Positions 55,236 through 63,978 of a stretch of 64,000 nucleotides of DNA are shown piece by piece. Source of the DNA: DASXUG01 sp036504995 (GTDB lineage Bacteria; Pseudomonadota; Gammaproteobacteria; Burkholderiales; Methylophilaceae); contig DASXUG010000008.1 in the NCBI GenBank assembly GCA_036504995.1, forward strand, positions 62,001 to 126,000, written 5' to 3'. The position numbers and the translations under genes are program-made. The stretch's first letter is position 1. The number at the start of each line of letters is the position of its first letter. A model generated the notes under the pieces. The model ran no database searches. It was not told the DNA's origin and was given only the letters and a program-made list of their open reading frames with translations.

Positions 55236-56777
55236 TTAGTTTGCTTTTATGGCGATGCCTTTCCATTTGGCTGGGCCAGTTTCATGCACTGACTCACCAC
55301 GGCTATCTACTGCCACCGTGACTGGCATATCTTTTACATCAAACTCGTAAATTGCTTCCATACCTAGGTCAGCAAAAGCGACGACACGTGCTGACTGGAT
55401 AGACTTTGCAACTAAGTAAGCAGCACCACCCACTGCGATTAAATAAACAGATTGGTGGGCACGAATCGAGGCGATGGTTTCTTCGCCCCGTTCGGCTTTG
55501 CCTACCATACCAAGTAAGCCAGTTTTGGCGAGCATCATCTCGGTAAATTTATCCATACGGGTGGCGGTGGTGGGGCCTGCTGGGCCAACGGCTTCGCCAG
55601 CTATTGGGTCAACTGGGCCAACGTAATAGATAAAGCGGTTGGTAAAATCAACGCCTTCTGGCAAGTTCTCGCCACGGCTGAGAATATCAGCAATGCGTTT
55701 GTGGGCAGCGTCGCGGCCAGTCAGCAACTTACCATTAAGTAGTAATGTTTCTCCTGGCTGCCAGCTTTGAATTTCAGCGGGAGTAATATGGTCTAAATCG
55801 ACGCGCCGTGCTTGCGGATTGGGTGCCCAGGTCACATCAGGCCAATCATCTAAGCTGGGTGGCGTCATGTGCACAGGGCCGCTGCCGTCTAATACGACGT
55901 GCGCGTGGCGGGTAGCAGCACAATTAGGAATCACAGCCACAGGCAGGGAGGCAGCGTGGGTAGGGTAATCCAGAATTTTTACATCCAACACTGTGGTTAA
56001 GCCACCTAAGCCTTGAGCACCAATGCCGAGGGCGTTCACTTTGTCGGCAATTTCAATGCGAAGTTGCTCTATTTTGTTACTAGCACCACGTACGCGTAAT
56101 GCGGCCATATCGAGTGGTGCCATCAGTGATTCTTTGGCTAATAATACGGCCTTTTCTGCAGTGCCTCCAATGCCAATACCTAAAACTCCAGGCGGGCACC
56201 AGCCCGCGCCCATCTCTTGCACTACGCTGAGTATCCAGTCCACAATGCTGTCAGAAGGGTTGAGCATCGCTAGTTTAGCTTTGTTTTCGGAGCCACCGCC
56301 TTTGGCCGCTAGTGTAATTTCAACCTTGTTGCCTGGCACCAAGCGGATATGGGTCACGGCTGGGGTATTGTCGCGTGTGTTTTTTCGCGTACCAGCTGGG
56401 TCGGCCACAATCGATGCACGTAATGGATTTTCAGGCAACATATAGGCACGGCGCACGCCTTCGTTGACCATCGACTCAATATCTAAATCAGCAGCTTGGT
56501 CGCCATGTTGCAATTGTACTTGCATGCCTACATTCACAAACGCCACCACAATGCCCGTATCTTGACAGATGGGGCGCTTACCTTCAGCACACATGCGTGA
56601 ATTGGTGAGAATTTGCGCAATAGCATCTTTTGCCGCGGGGGAGGCTTCTTTTTCGTAGGCATCGCCGAGTGCTTGAATGAAGTCAACTGGGTGGTAATAC
56701 GACATAAACTGCAGCGCATCAGCTACACTCTTGATGAGGTCTTCTTGCTGAATAATGGTCGGGGTTATTGCACTCAT
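55236..56777 (-). CDS. fumA: Class I [4Fe-4S] fumarate hydratase family (fumarase or mesaconase)
   Basis: This 513-residue iron-sulfur hydratase has alpha and beta parts fused. Cluster cysteines are in ICQDTG (71), GWCPPGVLGIGIGG and PNCAATRH. GEAVGPAGPTTATRMDKF is the substrate-binding block. It would convert fumarate from SDH to malate. Some class I enzymes instead, or also, hydrate mesaconate to citramalate, and the neighbouring CoA ligase and lyases make that possible here. Its start overlaps the ligase stop (ATGA). Confidence 0.9.
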   Translation of the reverse strand: MSAITPTIIQQEDLIKSVADALQFMSYYHPVDFIQALGDAYEKEASPAAKDAIAQILTNSRMCAEGKRPICQDTGIVVAFVNVGMQVQLQHGDQAADLDIESMVNEGVRRAYMLPENPLRASIVADPAGTRKNTRDNTPAVTHIRLVPGNKVEITLAAKGGGSENKAKLAMLNPSDSIVDWILSVVQEMGAGWCPPGVLGIGIGGTAEKAVLLAKESLMAPLDMAALRVRGASNKIEQLRIEIADKVNALGIGAQGLGGLTTVLDVKILDYPTHAASLPVAVIPNCAATRHAHVVLDGSGPVHMTPPSLDDWPDVTWAPNPQARRVDLDHITPAEIQSWQPGETLLLNGKLLTGRDAAHKRIADILSRGENLPEGVDFTNRFIYYVGPVDPIAGEAVGPAGPTTATRMDKFTEMMLAKTGLLGMVGKAERGEETIASIRAHQSVYLIAVGGAAYLVAKSIQSARVVAFADLGMEAIYEFDVKDMPVTVAVDSRGESVHETGPAKWKGIAIKAN

Positions 56778-58411
56778 GAGCTTGACCTACTAGTTGCGAT
56801 AGACGGGTTAACATCGCGACGAAGTACTTTACCATTTTTCGTACGCGGGAATTGATCAGTTAAATAGATTACTTTAGGTGCTTTGTATGCTGCCAAGTGT
56901 TGTTTACCAAATGCCAGCAGTTCATCTGCACTAGTGGTGCTGCCAGGCTGCAGAATGATATAAGCGACCACCAATACTTTGTCTTTTTCGATGGTTTCTG
57001 CCACTGAGGCGCAGTCTGCTACGTTAGGATGCGATTTTAATACTCGCTCTACCTCATAAGGGGACACGCGGAAGCCAAAGCTTTTGATAATGTCGTCTTT
57101 ACGCCCCAAAAACCAGATATAACCATCTTCATCACGGCGCGCAAAATCGCCTGTAATAAACCAACCATCGTGTCGGTGTTTGGCGGTTTCCTCGGGCAGA
57201 TTCCAATAGTGCAAGAACAAGCCTGGGTCAGATTCAGGCACGGCAATTACACCTTCCTCACCATCTGGTACTGGCTGCAGCGTTTCAGGATCAAGCAGCT
57301 GAATATCATGTCCAGGTTGTGGAAAGCCTGCTGAACCAGGGCGAATAGGGCGTGATTTGGTCTCGCACAAGTAGTAAGAAAACTCAGACATACCTACGGC
57401 TTCGTAAATATTGATGCCAAAGCGGTCCTTCCATTGCTCTAATACTTCGTCAGATAAATGCTCACCAGCGCTCATGCAATAACGTAAGCTTGGTAGTTCC
57501 GTATGGGTGAAGTTGGTTTTTTGTAGAATTTGACGATAAATGGTGGGCACACCAATGAAAATGGTGGCACTGTGCTTGGCAATAAGGCGAGGCCAGGTGT
57601 TGGCGTCATTTTTACCTTCATGTACGATAACCGTTTTACCTAGATACAGTGGATCCATAAGGGCGGAACCCAATACATAAGTCCAGTTGAATTTGCCTGA
57701 GTGCATAATGCGGTCGCCACTCGGGCTAAAATCAAACCAGTATTGCGATGCAGGGGTACGGCCAATGAGAGCACGGTGTGCATGTAATACGCCTTTTGGG
57801 TAGCCAGTCGTGCCTGATGTATAGACCAAGTAAGCGGGGTCATCTGCCAAAGTATTGTGCGGTGCATCCCAAGTTTGAATGGCAGCTAATGCAGAACTCA
57901 TGTCGATAACTGTGATGCCATCGGCAGGCGTGATCTCTCCTTCGCCACACACTAACGCGTACTTTAGTGTGCCTACTTGTTGCATGGGCGCAGCTAGGGT
58001 TTTCCATGCAGCTTTATCTGTTACCAGCACTTGCGCAGTAGAATCTTTCGCCAGATAAACCACTTCTTCTGCTGTGAGTAAAGTAGAGGTGGGGACAGAA
58101 ATCGCACCATGTTTCATGGCACCTAAAAAAGCAGTAGGGTAGTCCAGGCTGTTTGGTAGACGAATCAGCACGCGTTCGCCCACGGCAATATTAAGATTGC
58201 GTAGTAGTTGTGCAAATTGGCTGGTACGTGTTGCCATTTGTCCAAATGTTGCTTGCGAAGTGCCGAGCGTATCGTCTTCCACAATCATAGCAATCGCTTG
58301 TTCTGTTGGCGTGCTGAGATGTTTATCCGTGCAAGCCACACCAATATTGAAGTGCTTAGGGACATTCCACACCCATGGTGCAAAAGGGGCGAGTGGTTGT
58401 GCGAGTTCCAT
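56774..58411 (-). CDS. AMP-forming acyl-CoA synthetase
   Basis: This 545-residue ANL-superfamily ligase activates a carboxylic acid through an acyl-AMP. The P-loop is YLVYTSGTTGYPKG; GDFARRDEDGYIWFLGRKDD is the hinge region, and the catalytic Lys is in FPRTKNGKVLRRDV. It resembles medium-chain/aryl acid ligases more than Acs. Substrate is not readable. Translational coupling to fumarase and an adjacent CitE-like lyase suggest a C4-C5 dicarboxylate such as citramalate or mesaconate, which is inference. AGGAG precedes the ATG. Confidence 0.85.
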   Translation of the reverse strand: MELAQPLAPFAPWVWNVPKHFNIGVACTDKHLSTPTEQAIAMIVEDDTLGTSQATFGQMATRTSQFAQLLRNLNIAVGERVLIRLPNSLDYPTAFLGAMKHGAISVPTSTLLTAEEVVYLAKDSTAQVLVTDKAAWKTLAAPMQQVGTLKYALVCGEGEITPADGITVIDMSSALAAIQTWDAPHNTLADDPAYLVYTSGTTGYPKGVLHAHRALIGRTPASQYWFDFSPSGDRIMHSGKFNWTYVLGSALMDPLYLGKTVIVHEGKNDANTWPRLIAKHSATIFIGVPTIYRQILQKTNFTHTELPSLRYCMSAGEHLSDEVLEQWKDRFGINIYEAVGMSEFSYYLCETKSRPIRPGSAGFPQPGHDIQLLDPETLQPVPDGEEGVIAVPESDPGLFLHYWNLPEETAKHRHDGWFITGDFARRDEDGYIWFLGRKDDIIKSFGFRVSPYEVERVLKSHPNVADCASVAETIEKDKVLVVAYIILQPGSTTSADELLAFGKQHLAAYKAPKVIYLTDQFPRTKNGKVLRRDVNPSIATSRSSS

Positions 58412-58470
58412 TTTATGTTCTCCTACCCGAAATACTGGTTATATTGTCTACTAAGGTATTGATGCTACGG

Positions 58471-59628
58471 TTACAAAATAAGCCCGTACGGCCAGTTTTG
58501 ACTGATGACTTGTGTTGGTAGCATTTGCATTACTTGCAAGGCAAATTTGGTGTCTTCTGGCGTCAAGGCGCGTAACGCGTTGGCACGTAACAATGTCTGT
58601 AAGGCCTTACCAAACATTGGGGGATCTAGCATTTCCCCTTCAAATTTAATAGCGCCGCCTAGTAAAGCATCGGCTTCAATGGCTGCTTTTAAAATCCTGA
58701 TCTTCACTTCGATTTCTGTAGGGGAGGGCGTGTAAGCAACCTTACATAAATGAATATGGCCTGGGTGAATAACCTGTTTGCCTGTCAACCCCATGGCAGC
58801 TTCTTGGCACGCATGTTTGTAGACAATACGCGATTCGTTTTCTCCATGCAGATCTAGCCAGCGGCGCACGTCATGCGGTTCTAAAAATTTCTCTGGCATG
58901 CTGCTTGAGCCTATCAATGTCTCCACCCCGCCAATCACACCTTTACCTGCGATACGCGCTTCAAACATCAATTGGTTCATGAAGTATTTAAGTTCTTCAG
59001 TCCAGTTTTCAGGCGTGATGTGTATCCCCATGGCTTTTGAGAAGTCATGGATACCAAACACCACATGCTTCACGGTAGAGTATTGCATCAGTTCGCTGGC
59101 AATTTTAAGTGACTTGGGGTGCTCAATAATTGGCTGGATGGTGATTTTTGGGTTCCAGCCAGCTAATAAATTAGACAAATCACGTACCTCGGCTGCGCCA
59201 TAAGCCTCGCCCGCTTTGGCTAGCATTACCGCATCAATATAGTCTGCCATGTCACGCACGAAGGCGATATCATGCTCGTATTCTTCGGTGCGGAATGGGT
59301 TGATGCGAATGGCTACCGTAGCCTTATTTTTGTGGTGCTTGAGCGAAGGTAACTCTTGCCGTAACAGTTCGCGACTCATTTCTTTTTGACGACAGCCGTC
59401 TTCTAAGTCAAAAATCAAGGTGTGAGCGTTGGTATTGAGCGCGTGCTTTTTGAATCTATTAGCCGCGGCTGTCATGTCTTCGTATATACCCAAAGATGGT
59501 GAATACTTCACGGGTGGATAATATAGTTGTATGCCTGGCCAGTAATCACCCAGTACGCTGGAGGAGACCACGCGGCAGTAATCCGCAATCGCGTATGGAT
59601 CGGAATTGATAGTGTGTTGATCGCTCAT
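58471..59628 (-). CDS. CitE/HpcH-family acyl-CoA lyase, long form
   Basis: This 385-residue aldolase/lyase is longer than CitE (about 290). Conserved elements are LIFDLEDGCRQKEMSR, the metal-ligand Glu in QPIIEHPKSL and Asp in VFGIHDFSKAMG, and GKQVIHPGHI. Relatives cleave malyl-CoA, citramalyl-CoA or methylmalyl-CoA into a 2-oxo acid plus acyl-CoA. It lies between malic enzyme and the CoA ligase in one operon. GGGGAG precedes the ATG. Which CoA ester it cleaves is open. Confidence 0.82.
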   Translation of the reverse strand: MSDQHTINSDPYAIADYCRVVSSSVLGDYWPGIQLYYPPVKYSPSLGIYEDMTAAANRFKKHALNTNAHTLIFDLEDGCRQKEMSRELLRQELPSLKHHKNKATVAIRINPFRTEEYEHDIAFVRDMADYIDAVMLAKAGEAYGAAEVRDLSNLLAGWNPKITIQPIIEHPKSLKIASELMQYSTVKHVVFGIHDFSKAMGIHITPENWTEELKYFMNQLMFEARIAGKGVIGGVETLIGSSSMPEKFLEPHDVRRWLDLHGENESRIVYKHACQEAAMGLTGKQVIHPGHIHLCKVAYTPSPTEIEVKIRILKAAIEADALLGGAIKFEGEMLDPPMFGKALQTLLRANALRALTPEDTKFALQVMQMLPTQVISQNWPYGLIL

Positions 59629-59706
59629 ATTGCTCTCCCCGAAGGTGACCTAATTTGTTTGTGCATGCTTTAATGTAATTGGAATGGGTGTTTATGAAGC
59701 CTGGTG

Positions 59707-60912
59707 TTAGGTGTCCATTTCCTCTTTCGCTGCCGCTGCGACTCTTGAAGAAACGTATTTCAGTAAGCGCTCATCAAAAGGTTTGGGAATGATGTATTCT
59801 GGTCCAAACTTCAGCTCACGGAGTTGATACGCGTCAAGTACCGCTTGTGGTACGGGTAGTCTTGCCAACTCGGCCAATGCTTTTGCTGCCGCAATTTGCA
59901 TATGGGTGGAAATTTGTTTGGCGCGTGCATCCAATGCACCACGGAACAAGAAAGGGAAGCACAACGCGTTATTGACTTGATTGGGAAAATCAGATCTCCC
60001 CGTTGCCATAATTAGATCATCCCGCACCGCCTTTGCGGCCGAAGGTAGAATCTCAGGGTCTGGATTGGCCAATGCAAATACCACAGGTTTGGGTGCCATT
60101 TTGGTGAGCAATTCTGCAGATAATGCATTGGCGGCGGATACCCCTATAAATACATCTGCACCTTCCATGGCTTCTGATAGGTCATTGATATTCTCGTTCG
60201 TTGCCAAGTCTCGATTCATGTCATGTAAATCGGTACGATCGCTACGTAATACGCCTTTTTTATCTGACATGATGATATTAGTTGCGCCCATCACCTTTAA
60301 TAGGCGGGCACAAGCACAGCCCGCAGCCCCCGCGCCTAAAAACACAATTTTTACGTCCTCTATTTTTTTGCCTTGCAGTGCCAGTGCGTTTATTAATGCC
60401 GCACTGACAATCACGGCTGTCCCATGCTGATCATCATGAAACACAGGGATATCTAAACGCTCGCGTAGCTCTTTTTCGATTCTAAAGCAATGCGGTGCGG
60501 CAATATCTTCAAGGTTGATACCACCGAATGTCGGCGCAATATTCACTACCGTTTCAATAAACGCCTCAACACTAGGTGCATTCACCTCAATATCAAACAC
60601 ATCAATCCCTGCAAAGCGTTTAAACAATACCGCTTTGCCTTCCATCACAGGTTTACTCGCTAGCGCGCCCATATTGCCCAAACCCAGTACAGCAGTACCA
60701 TCAGTAATCACCGCAATCAGGTTGCCTTTATTGGTATAGCGATAAGCATTCTCAGGGTCACGATTAATTTCGCGCACAGGTTCAGCCACGCCTGGTGTGT
60801 AAGCGAGTGAGAGGTCATCTTGGGTAGCGCAAGGCTTGGATGAATCAACCGAAAGCTTTCCTGGTTTGGGAAACTCGTGGTAGTGCAATGCGCGTGTTTT
60901 CAGATCATCCAT
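59707..60912 (-). CDS. maeB: Malic enzyme (oxaloacetate-decarboxylating malate dehydrogenase)
   Basis: This 401-residue single-domain malic enzyme makes pyruvate, CO2 and NAD(P)H from malate. YTPGVAEPVREI, DGTAVLGLGNMGALASKPVMEGK and FHDDQHGTAVIV are family blocks. The dinucleotide fold is at VFLGAGAAGCACARLL. It lacks the C-terminal phosphotransacetylase-like domain of long MaeB. Together with SDH and fumarase in the same cluster it forms a succinate-to-pyruvate path. Confidence 0.93.
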   Translation of the reverse strand: MDDLKTRALHYHEFPKPGKLSVDSSKPCATQDDLSLAYTPGVAEPVREINRDPENAYRYTNKGNLIAVITDGTAVLGLGNMGALASKPVMEGKAVLFKRFAGIDVFDIEVNAPSVEAFIETVVNIAPTFGGINLEDIAAPHCFRIEKELRERLDIPVFHDDQHGTAVIVSAALINALALQGKKIEDVKIVFLGAGAAGCACARLLKVMGATNIIMSDKKGVLRSDRTDLHDMNRDLATNENINDLSEAMEGADVFIGVSAANALSAELLTKMAPKPVVFALANPDPEILPSAAKAVRDDLIMATGRSDFPNQVNNALCFPFLFRGALDARAKQISTHMQIAAAKALAELARLPVPQAVLDAYQLRELKFGPEYIIPKPFDERLLKYVSSRVAAAAKEEMDT

Positions 60913-60983
60913 GCTAGCCTCTTTATTCGTTAATCATTATCTAGTGTGGAGCATTTAGATGAGCTAAAGGCTACCATGCCTTA

Positions 60984-61724
60984 TTATTCCAATTCGTTGC
61001 GATAGTGATAGCCATCGGTCAAGCACAACCCTAGTCGCCACTCCAGAGGCTTGTCTCCGTATGTGTAGGAGGTGCGCTCTATTTGCAATAAGGGGGTTTG
61101 CGGTGCCAAACCCAATAATTGAGCGGCTTCTTCCGTGGCTGCTACCGCCTTAATTTCTTCGGCGGCTCGTACCATGCGTATGCCAAAAATTTGTTCGTAC
61201 ATGCTATACATAGAGCCTTTATGCTCTTCAATTTGCTTGGCATTTAAGCCCTGAAAATCTTTAGCTGGTACCATGAGCAGATCATATATAAGGGGTTCGC
61301 CCTTAAACAACAGTAAACGTTTTACTTCAATGACTGATGCGCCAGTTTTTAAATCTAACTGTCGCGCCACTGCGGCTGGCGCTCGAGTACGTTGGCAAGA
61401 AATGAGTTGATTTTGAGGGATAGCTTTTTTGCCATCTTCACCTGTTAACCGTAAAAATCTTAGCTTGGCGCCTTCCTGTGCGTGAGTGGCGACATAGGTG
61501 CCCTTGCCTTGACGGCGAATCAAAATGTTTTCTTGCACAAGTACGTCTATCGCCTTGCGCACGGAGCCTTGGCTAACTTTAAAGTTAGCGGCCAGCTCTT
61601 GTTCACTAGGGATAAGCTCCCCAGCTTTCCATTTTGCGTCAATCAGGTTCTGTACCAGCATACGTTTAATTTGCTCATATAGCGGCTGGTAACTTAATCG
61701 CGTGTCTGAAATGTTTTTTTCCAT
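60984..61724 (-). CDS. GntR/HutC-family regulator (GntR2)
   Basis: This 246-residue paralogue of GntR1 has a winged helix (PSEQELAANFKVSQGSVRKA) and a UTRA domain. The recognition-helix regions are nearly identical (FKVSQGSVRKAID versus FNVSQGTVRKAVD), so both should bind the same operator. ATG at 61724 is used; the frame allows TTG at 61742. It heads the minus-strand gene row (malic enzyme starts 72 bases on) and is divergent from the second CitE-like gene. A TCTTATATAAGA copy lies 47 bases upstream. Confidence 0.9.
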   Translation of the reverse strand: MEKNISDTRLSYQPLYEQIKRMLVQNLIDAKWKAGELIPSEQELAANFKVSQGSVRKAIDVLVQENILIRRQGKGTYVATHAQEGAKLRFLRLTGEDGKKAIPQNQLISCQRTRAPAAVARQLDLKTGASVIEVKRLLLFKGEPLIYDLLMVPAKDFQGLNAKQIEEHKGSMYSMYEQIFGIRMVRAAEEIKAVAATEEAAQLLGLAPQTPLLQIERTSYTYGDKPLEWRLGLCLTDGYHYRNELE

Positions 61725-61770
61725 GATTTGAAGTTTAATCAAATTTTTTTTACATGTCTATAGTTTTATG

Positions 61771-61782
61771 TCTTATATAAGA
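61771..61782. promoter_or_regulatory. Third TCTTATATAAGA operator, gntR2/citE divergent region
   Basis: This exact copy of the palindrome sits 47 bases before gntR2 and 16 bases before the -35 of the plus-strand operon. On the minus strand it lies just upstream of a possible -10 TATAGA (61757-61762). It could control both directions. Confidence 0.75.
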
Positions 61783-61797
61783 TAATAAATATTTTTA

Positions 61798-61826
61798 TTG
61801 ACATGCGAAAGTTGCCTGATTAGAAT
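61798..61826 (+). promoter_or_regulatory. Strong sigma-70 promoter for the citE-maoC operon
   Basis: TTGACA (61798-61803), a 17-base spacer and TAGAAT (61821-61826) nearly match consensus. The transcript would start near 61833, about 108 bases before the chosen start codon. Confidence 0.75.
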
Positions 61827-61940
61827 TGTTTTCGCAATGATGCAATGAGGTGTTTGATTGGGCTGTTTAGCGACAAACATCGCATGTCTACATACATAAA
61901 TACGCTAGCATGGTGCTGGCAAGGAATTCGGGGAGCTGCA

Positions 61941-62822
61941 ATGAACGACTATTTTAGGCCTAGGCGCTCGATGCTTTATGTGCCAGGGTGTAACAAGCGT
62001 TACATCAATAAGGCGCGTTCGTTGATTGTTGATTCCGTAATTTTGGATTTAGGTAATCCAATTCTGGTGGAAGCCAAAGAAGAGGCGCGAGCCAATGTTG
62101 TTGAAGCTGTTAAAGAGGGTGGGTATGGTTCGCGTGAAGTTGTTGTGCGTGTAAATGACCTAGACTCACCTTGGGGCAGAGATGATATTTTTGCCGTCGC
62201 AAACATTGGTGCGGACGCCATTCTTTTTCCTAATATTGAAAGCAGTAAGGATGTAGACGCGGTGCTGGCGATCCTTGAGGAGGCGGGTAATACGACCATT
62301 CCCATTATGGTGATGATTGAAAGTCCGCTGGCTGTGCTGCATGCAGAAGAAATTGCAAAGTCGTCAAGCCGAATCGCTTGCATGGTGATGGCAACCTCTG
62401 ATTTGTTATCACACTTGCGCGGGCTGGTTACATTGGAGCGCTTACCGTTGCTTGCTAGTTTGTCTATGGTGCAATTGGCGGCACGTGCCTATGGACGCTC
62501 GATTGTGGATGGCATTAATACCAACTTGAAAGATATGCATGCTTTTGAATACGCCTGTCGATTGGGGCGTGATATGGGGTTGGATGGAAAAACCTTGGTG
62601 CACCCCTTGCAGTTGGATTATTGCAACGATGCATATACGCCCAAACGCGCTGAGGTGGAGATGGCTCGAGAGGTGATTTCTGCATTGGCGGAAGCAAACG
62701 CAGCAGGTCGCGGAACGGCGGTAGTGGCTGGGCGCTTGATTGAGCGCCACCAAGTGGCGGCTGCTAAACGATTACTAGTATTAAGTGACATGATTAAGAA
62801 GTTGGAGGCTGAGAGTGTCTAA
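61941..62822 (+). CDS. CitE/Mcl-family acyl-CoA lyase with altered DLED motif
   Basis: This 293-residue lyase starts at MNDYFRPRR, with GGGGAG five bases before it. The open frame runs 32 codons further upstream but starts close to the promoter and lacks a ribosome site. RRSMLYVPGCN opens the family fold. Metal ligands Glu (VMIESPLAVL) and Asp (ATSDLLSHL) are kept, as is GKTLVHPLQL. The usual DLEDAV loop reads DLGNPI, losing an acidic pair. Mcl enzymes cleave or make malyl-CoA and beta-methylmalyl-CoA; relatives include thioesterases. The downstream hydratase supports a methylmalyl-CoA role. Confidence 0.85.
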   Translation: MNDYFRPRRSMLYVPGCNKRYINKARSLIVDSVILDLGNPILVEAKEEARANVVEAVKEGGYGSREVVVRVNDLDSPWGRDDIFAVANIGADAILFPNIESSKDVDAVLAILEEAGNTTIPIMVMIESPLAVLHAEEIAKSSSRIACMVMATSDLLSHLRGLVTLERLPLLASLSMVQLAARAYGRSIVDGINTNLKDMHAFEYACRLGRDMGLDGKTLVHPLQLDYCNDAYTPKRAEVEMAREVISALAEANAAGRGTAVVAGRLIERHQVAAAKRLLVLSDMIKKLEAESV

Positions 62823-63909
62823 GCAAGTTAATTCTCAAGCGGGACAAAAAGCGCTGCATGGGCGCTTTTTCGAAGATTTTCGTCTGGGTCAGGTTATTCA
62901 GCATCCCACGCCTCGCACTATTAGCGAGGGAGATAGCGCTTTTTATATCGCTTTGACAGGTTCTAGGCAAGTGGTGCACTCGGCCAAATCGGTGGCTCAC
63001 GCCATGGGCTATGAAGATAGACCAATCGATGATTTGCTGGTGTTTCATATTGCACTCGGTAAAACGGTGCCTGATATTTCCATTAACGCTGTGGCCAATT
63101 TAGGCTATGCCGATGTGCGCTTTTTGCGGCCAGTGTACGCGGGAGATACTTTGCGTGCCAAGTCGACGGTGATTGGGCTCAAACAGAATTCTTCAGGCGA
63201 TAGCGGCATTGTTTACGTGTATTCCGAAGCGATCAATCAAAATCACCAAGTGGTTGTTTCTTGGGTGCGTTGGGTGATGGTGCGTAAATCTGATTTAACA
63301 GTGCCGGCACCAGAAACAGTAATTCCAGCATTACCTGGCGTGGTGGCCATCGAAGATTTGGAAATTCCTCAAGGTGTTAGCTATCAAGGGTTTGATACCA
63401 CCGTAACTGGTGGTGCACATTTGTGGGAAGACTACGCTGTGGGTGAGCAGATTCAGCATCCATCTGGCATGACCGTGGATGAAAGTGACCATACGCTGGC
63501 TACTAAGCTCTATCAGAATCCTGCGCGCTTGCACTTTGATGCAAGCCAATCCATCTACAACAAACGATTGGTGTTTGGTGGGCACGTCATGTCTGTTTGT
63601 AGGGCATTGTCATACGAGGGATTGGAGAATGCCTTGACTATAGCTGCGATTAATGGCGGAGCGCATGTGAACCCCACTTTTGGCGGAGATACCTTGTATG
63701 CACACTCTGAAGTATTGGCTTTAATGGAAGTCCCTAATCGAAGCGATGTAGGCGCATTGCGTTTACGTTTGCTTGGTGTTCGAGGTCAGCCGTTGAGCGA
63801 CATAAAAGAGGCTGTACATGTTGAAAATAATAAGCGTGTTTATCAACCCAATGTGGTGTTGGATTTAGATTACACCGTGTTGATGCCGCGCCGCACAGTA
63901 ATTAACTAA
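62815..63909 (+). CDS. Tandem MaoC-domain hydratase, mesaconyl-CoA hydratase-like
   Basis: This 364-residue protein has two hotdog domains (about 15-160 and 200-345). From memory, the first closely resembles mesaconyl-CoA hydratase (Mch/MeaC) of the ethylmalonyl-CoA and 3-hydroxypropionate pathways. Resemblances include RFFEDFRLGQVIQHPTPRT, DDLLVFHIALGKTVPDI and NAVANLGYADVRFLRPVY. The second has the hydratase-like QNPARLHFD. It would interconvert mesaconyl-CoA and beta-methylmalyl-CoA. GTG start with GGAGG before it, overlapping the lyase stop by eight bases, so the two are coupled. Confidence 0.85.
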   Translation: MSKQVNSQAGQKALHGRFFEDFRLGQVIQHPTPRTISEGDSAFYIALTGSRQVVHSAKSVAHAMGYEDRPIDDLLVFHIALGKTVPDISINAVANLGYADVRFLRPVYAGDTLRAKSTVIGLKQNSSGDSGIVYVYSEAINQNHQVVVSWVRWVMVRKSDLTVPAPETVIPALPGVVAIEDLEIPQGVSYQGFDTTVTGGAHLWEDYAVGEQIQHPSGMTVDESDHTLATKLYQNPARLHFDASQSIYNKRLVFGGHVMSVCRALSYEGLENALTIAAINGGAHVNPTFGGDTLYAHSEVLALMEVPNRSDVGALRLRLLGVRGQPLSDIKEAVHVENNKRVYQPNVVLDLDYTVLMPRRTVIN

Positions 63910-63978
63910 TTAGACTATTTGTAACCTTGAAATTGCCCGTGCTCTGCAACATGGGTTTGTGTAGAAGAGGAAATTACT

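Noticed and set aside
61845..61940. Longer N-terminus for the plus-strand CitE-like lyase from ATG 61845
   Set aside because: It starts about 12 bases after the predicted transcript start, adds residues absent from the family, and a strong ribosome site precedes 61941.
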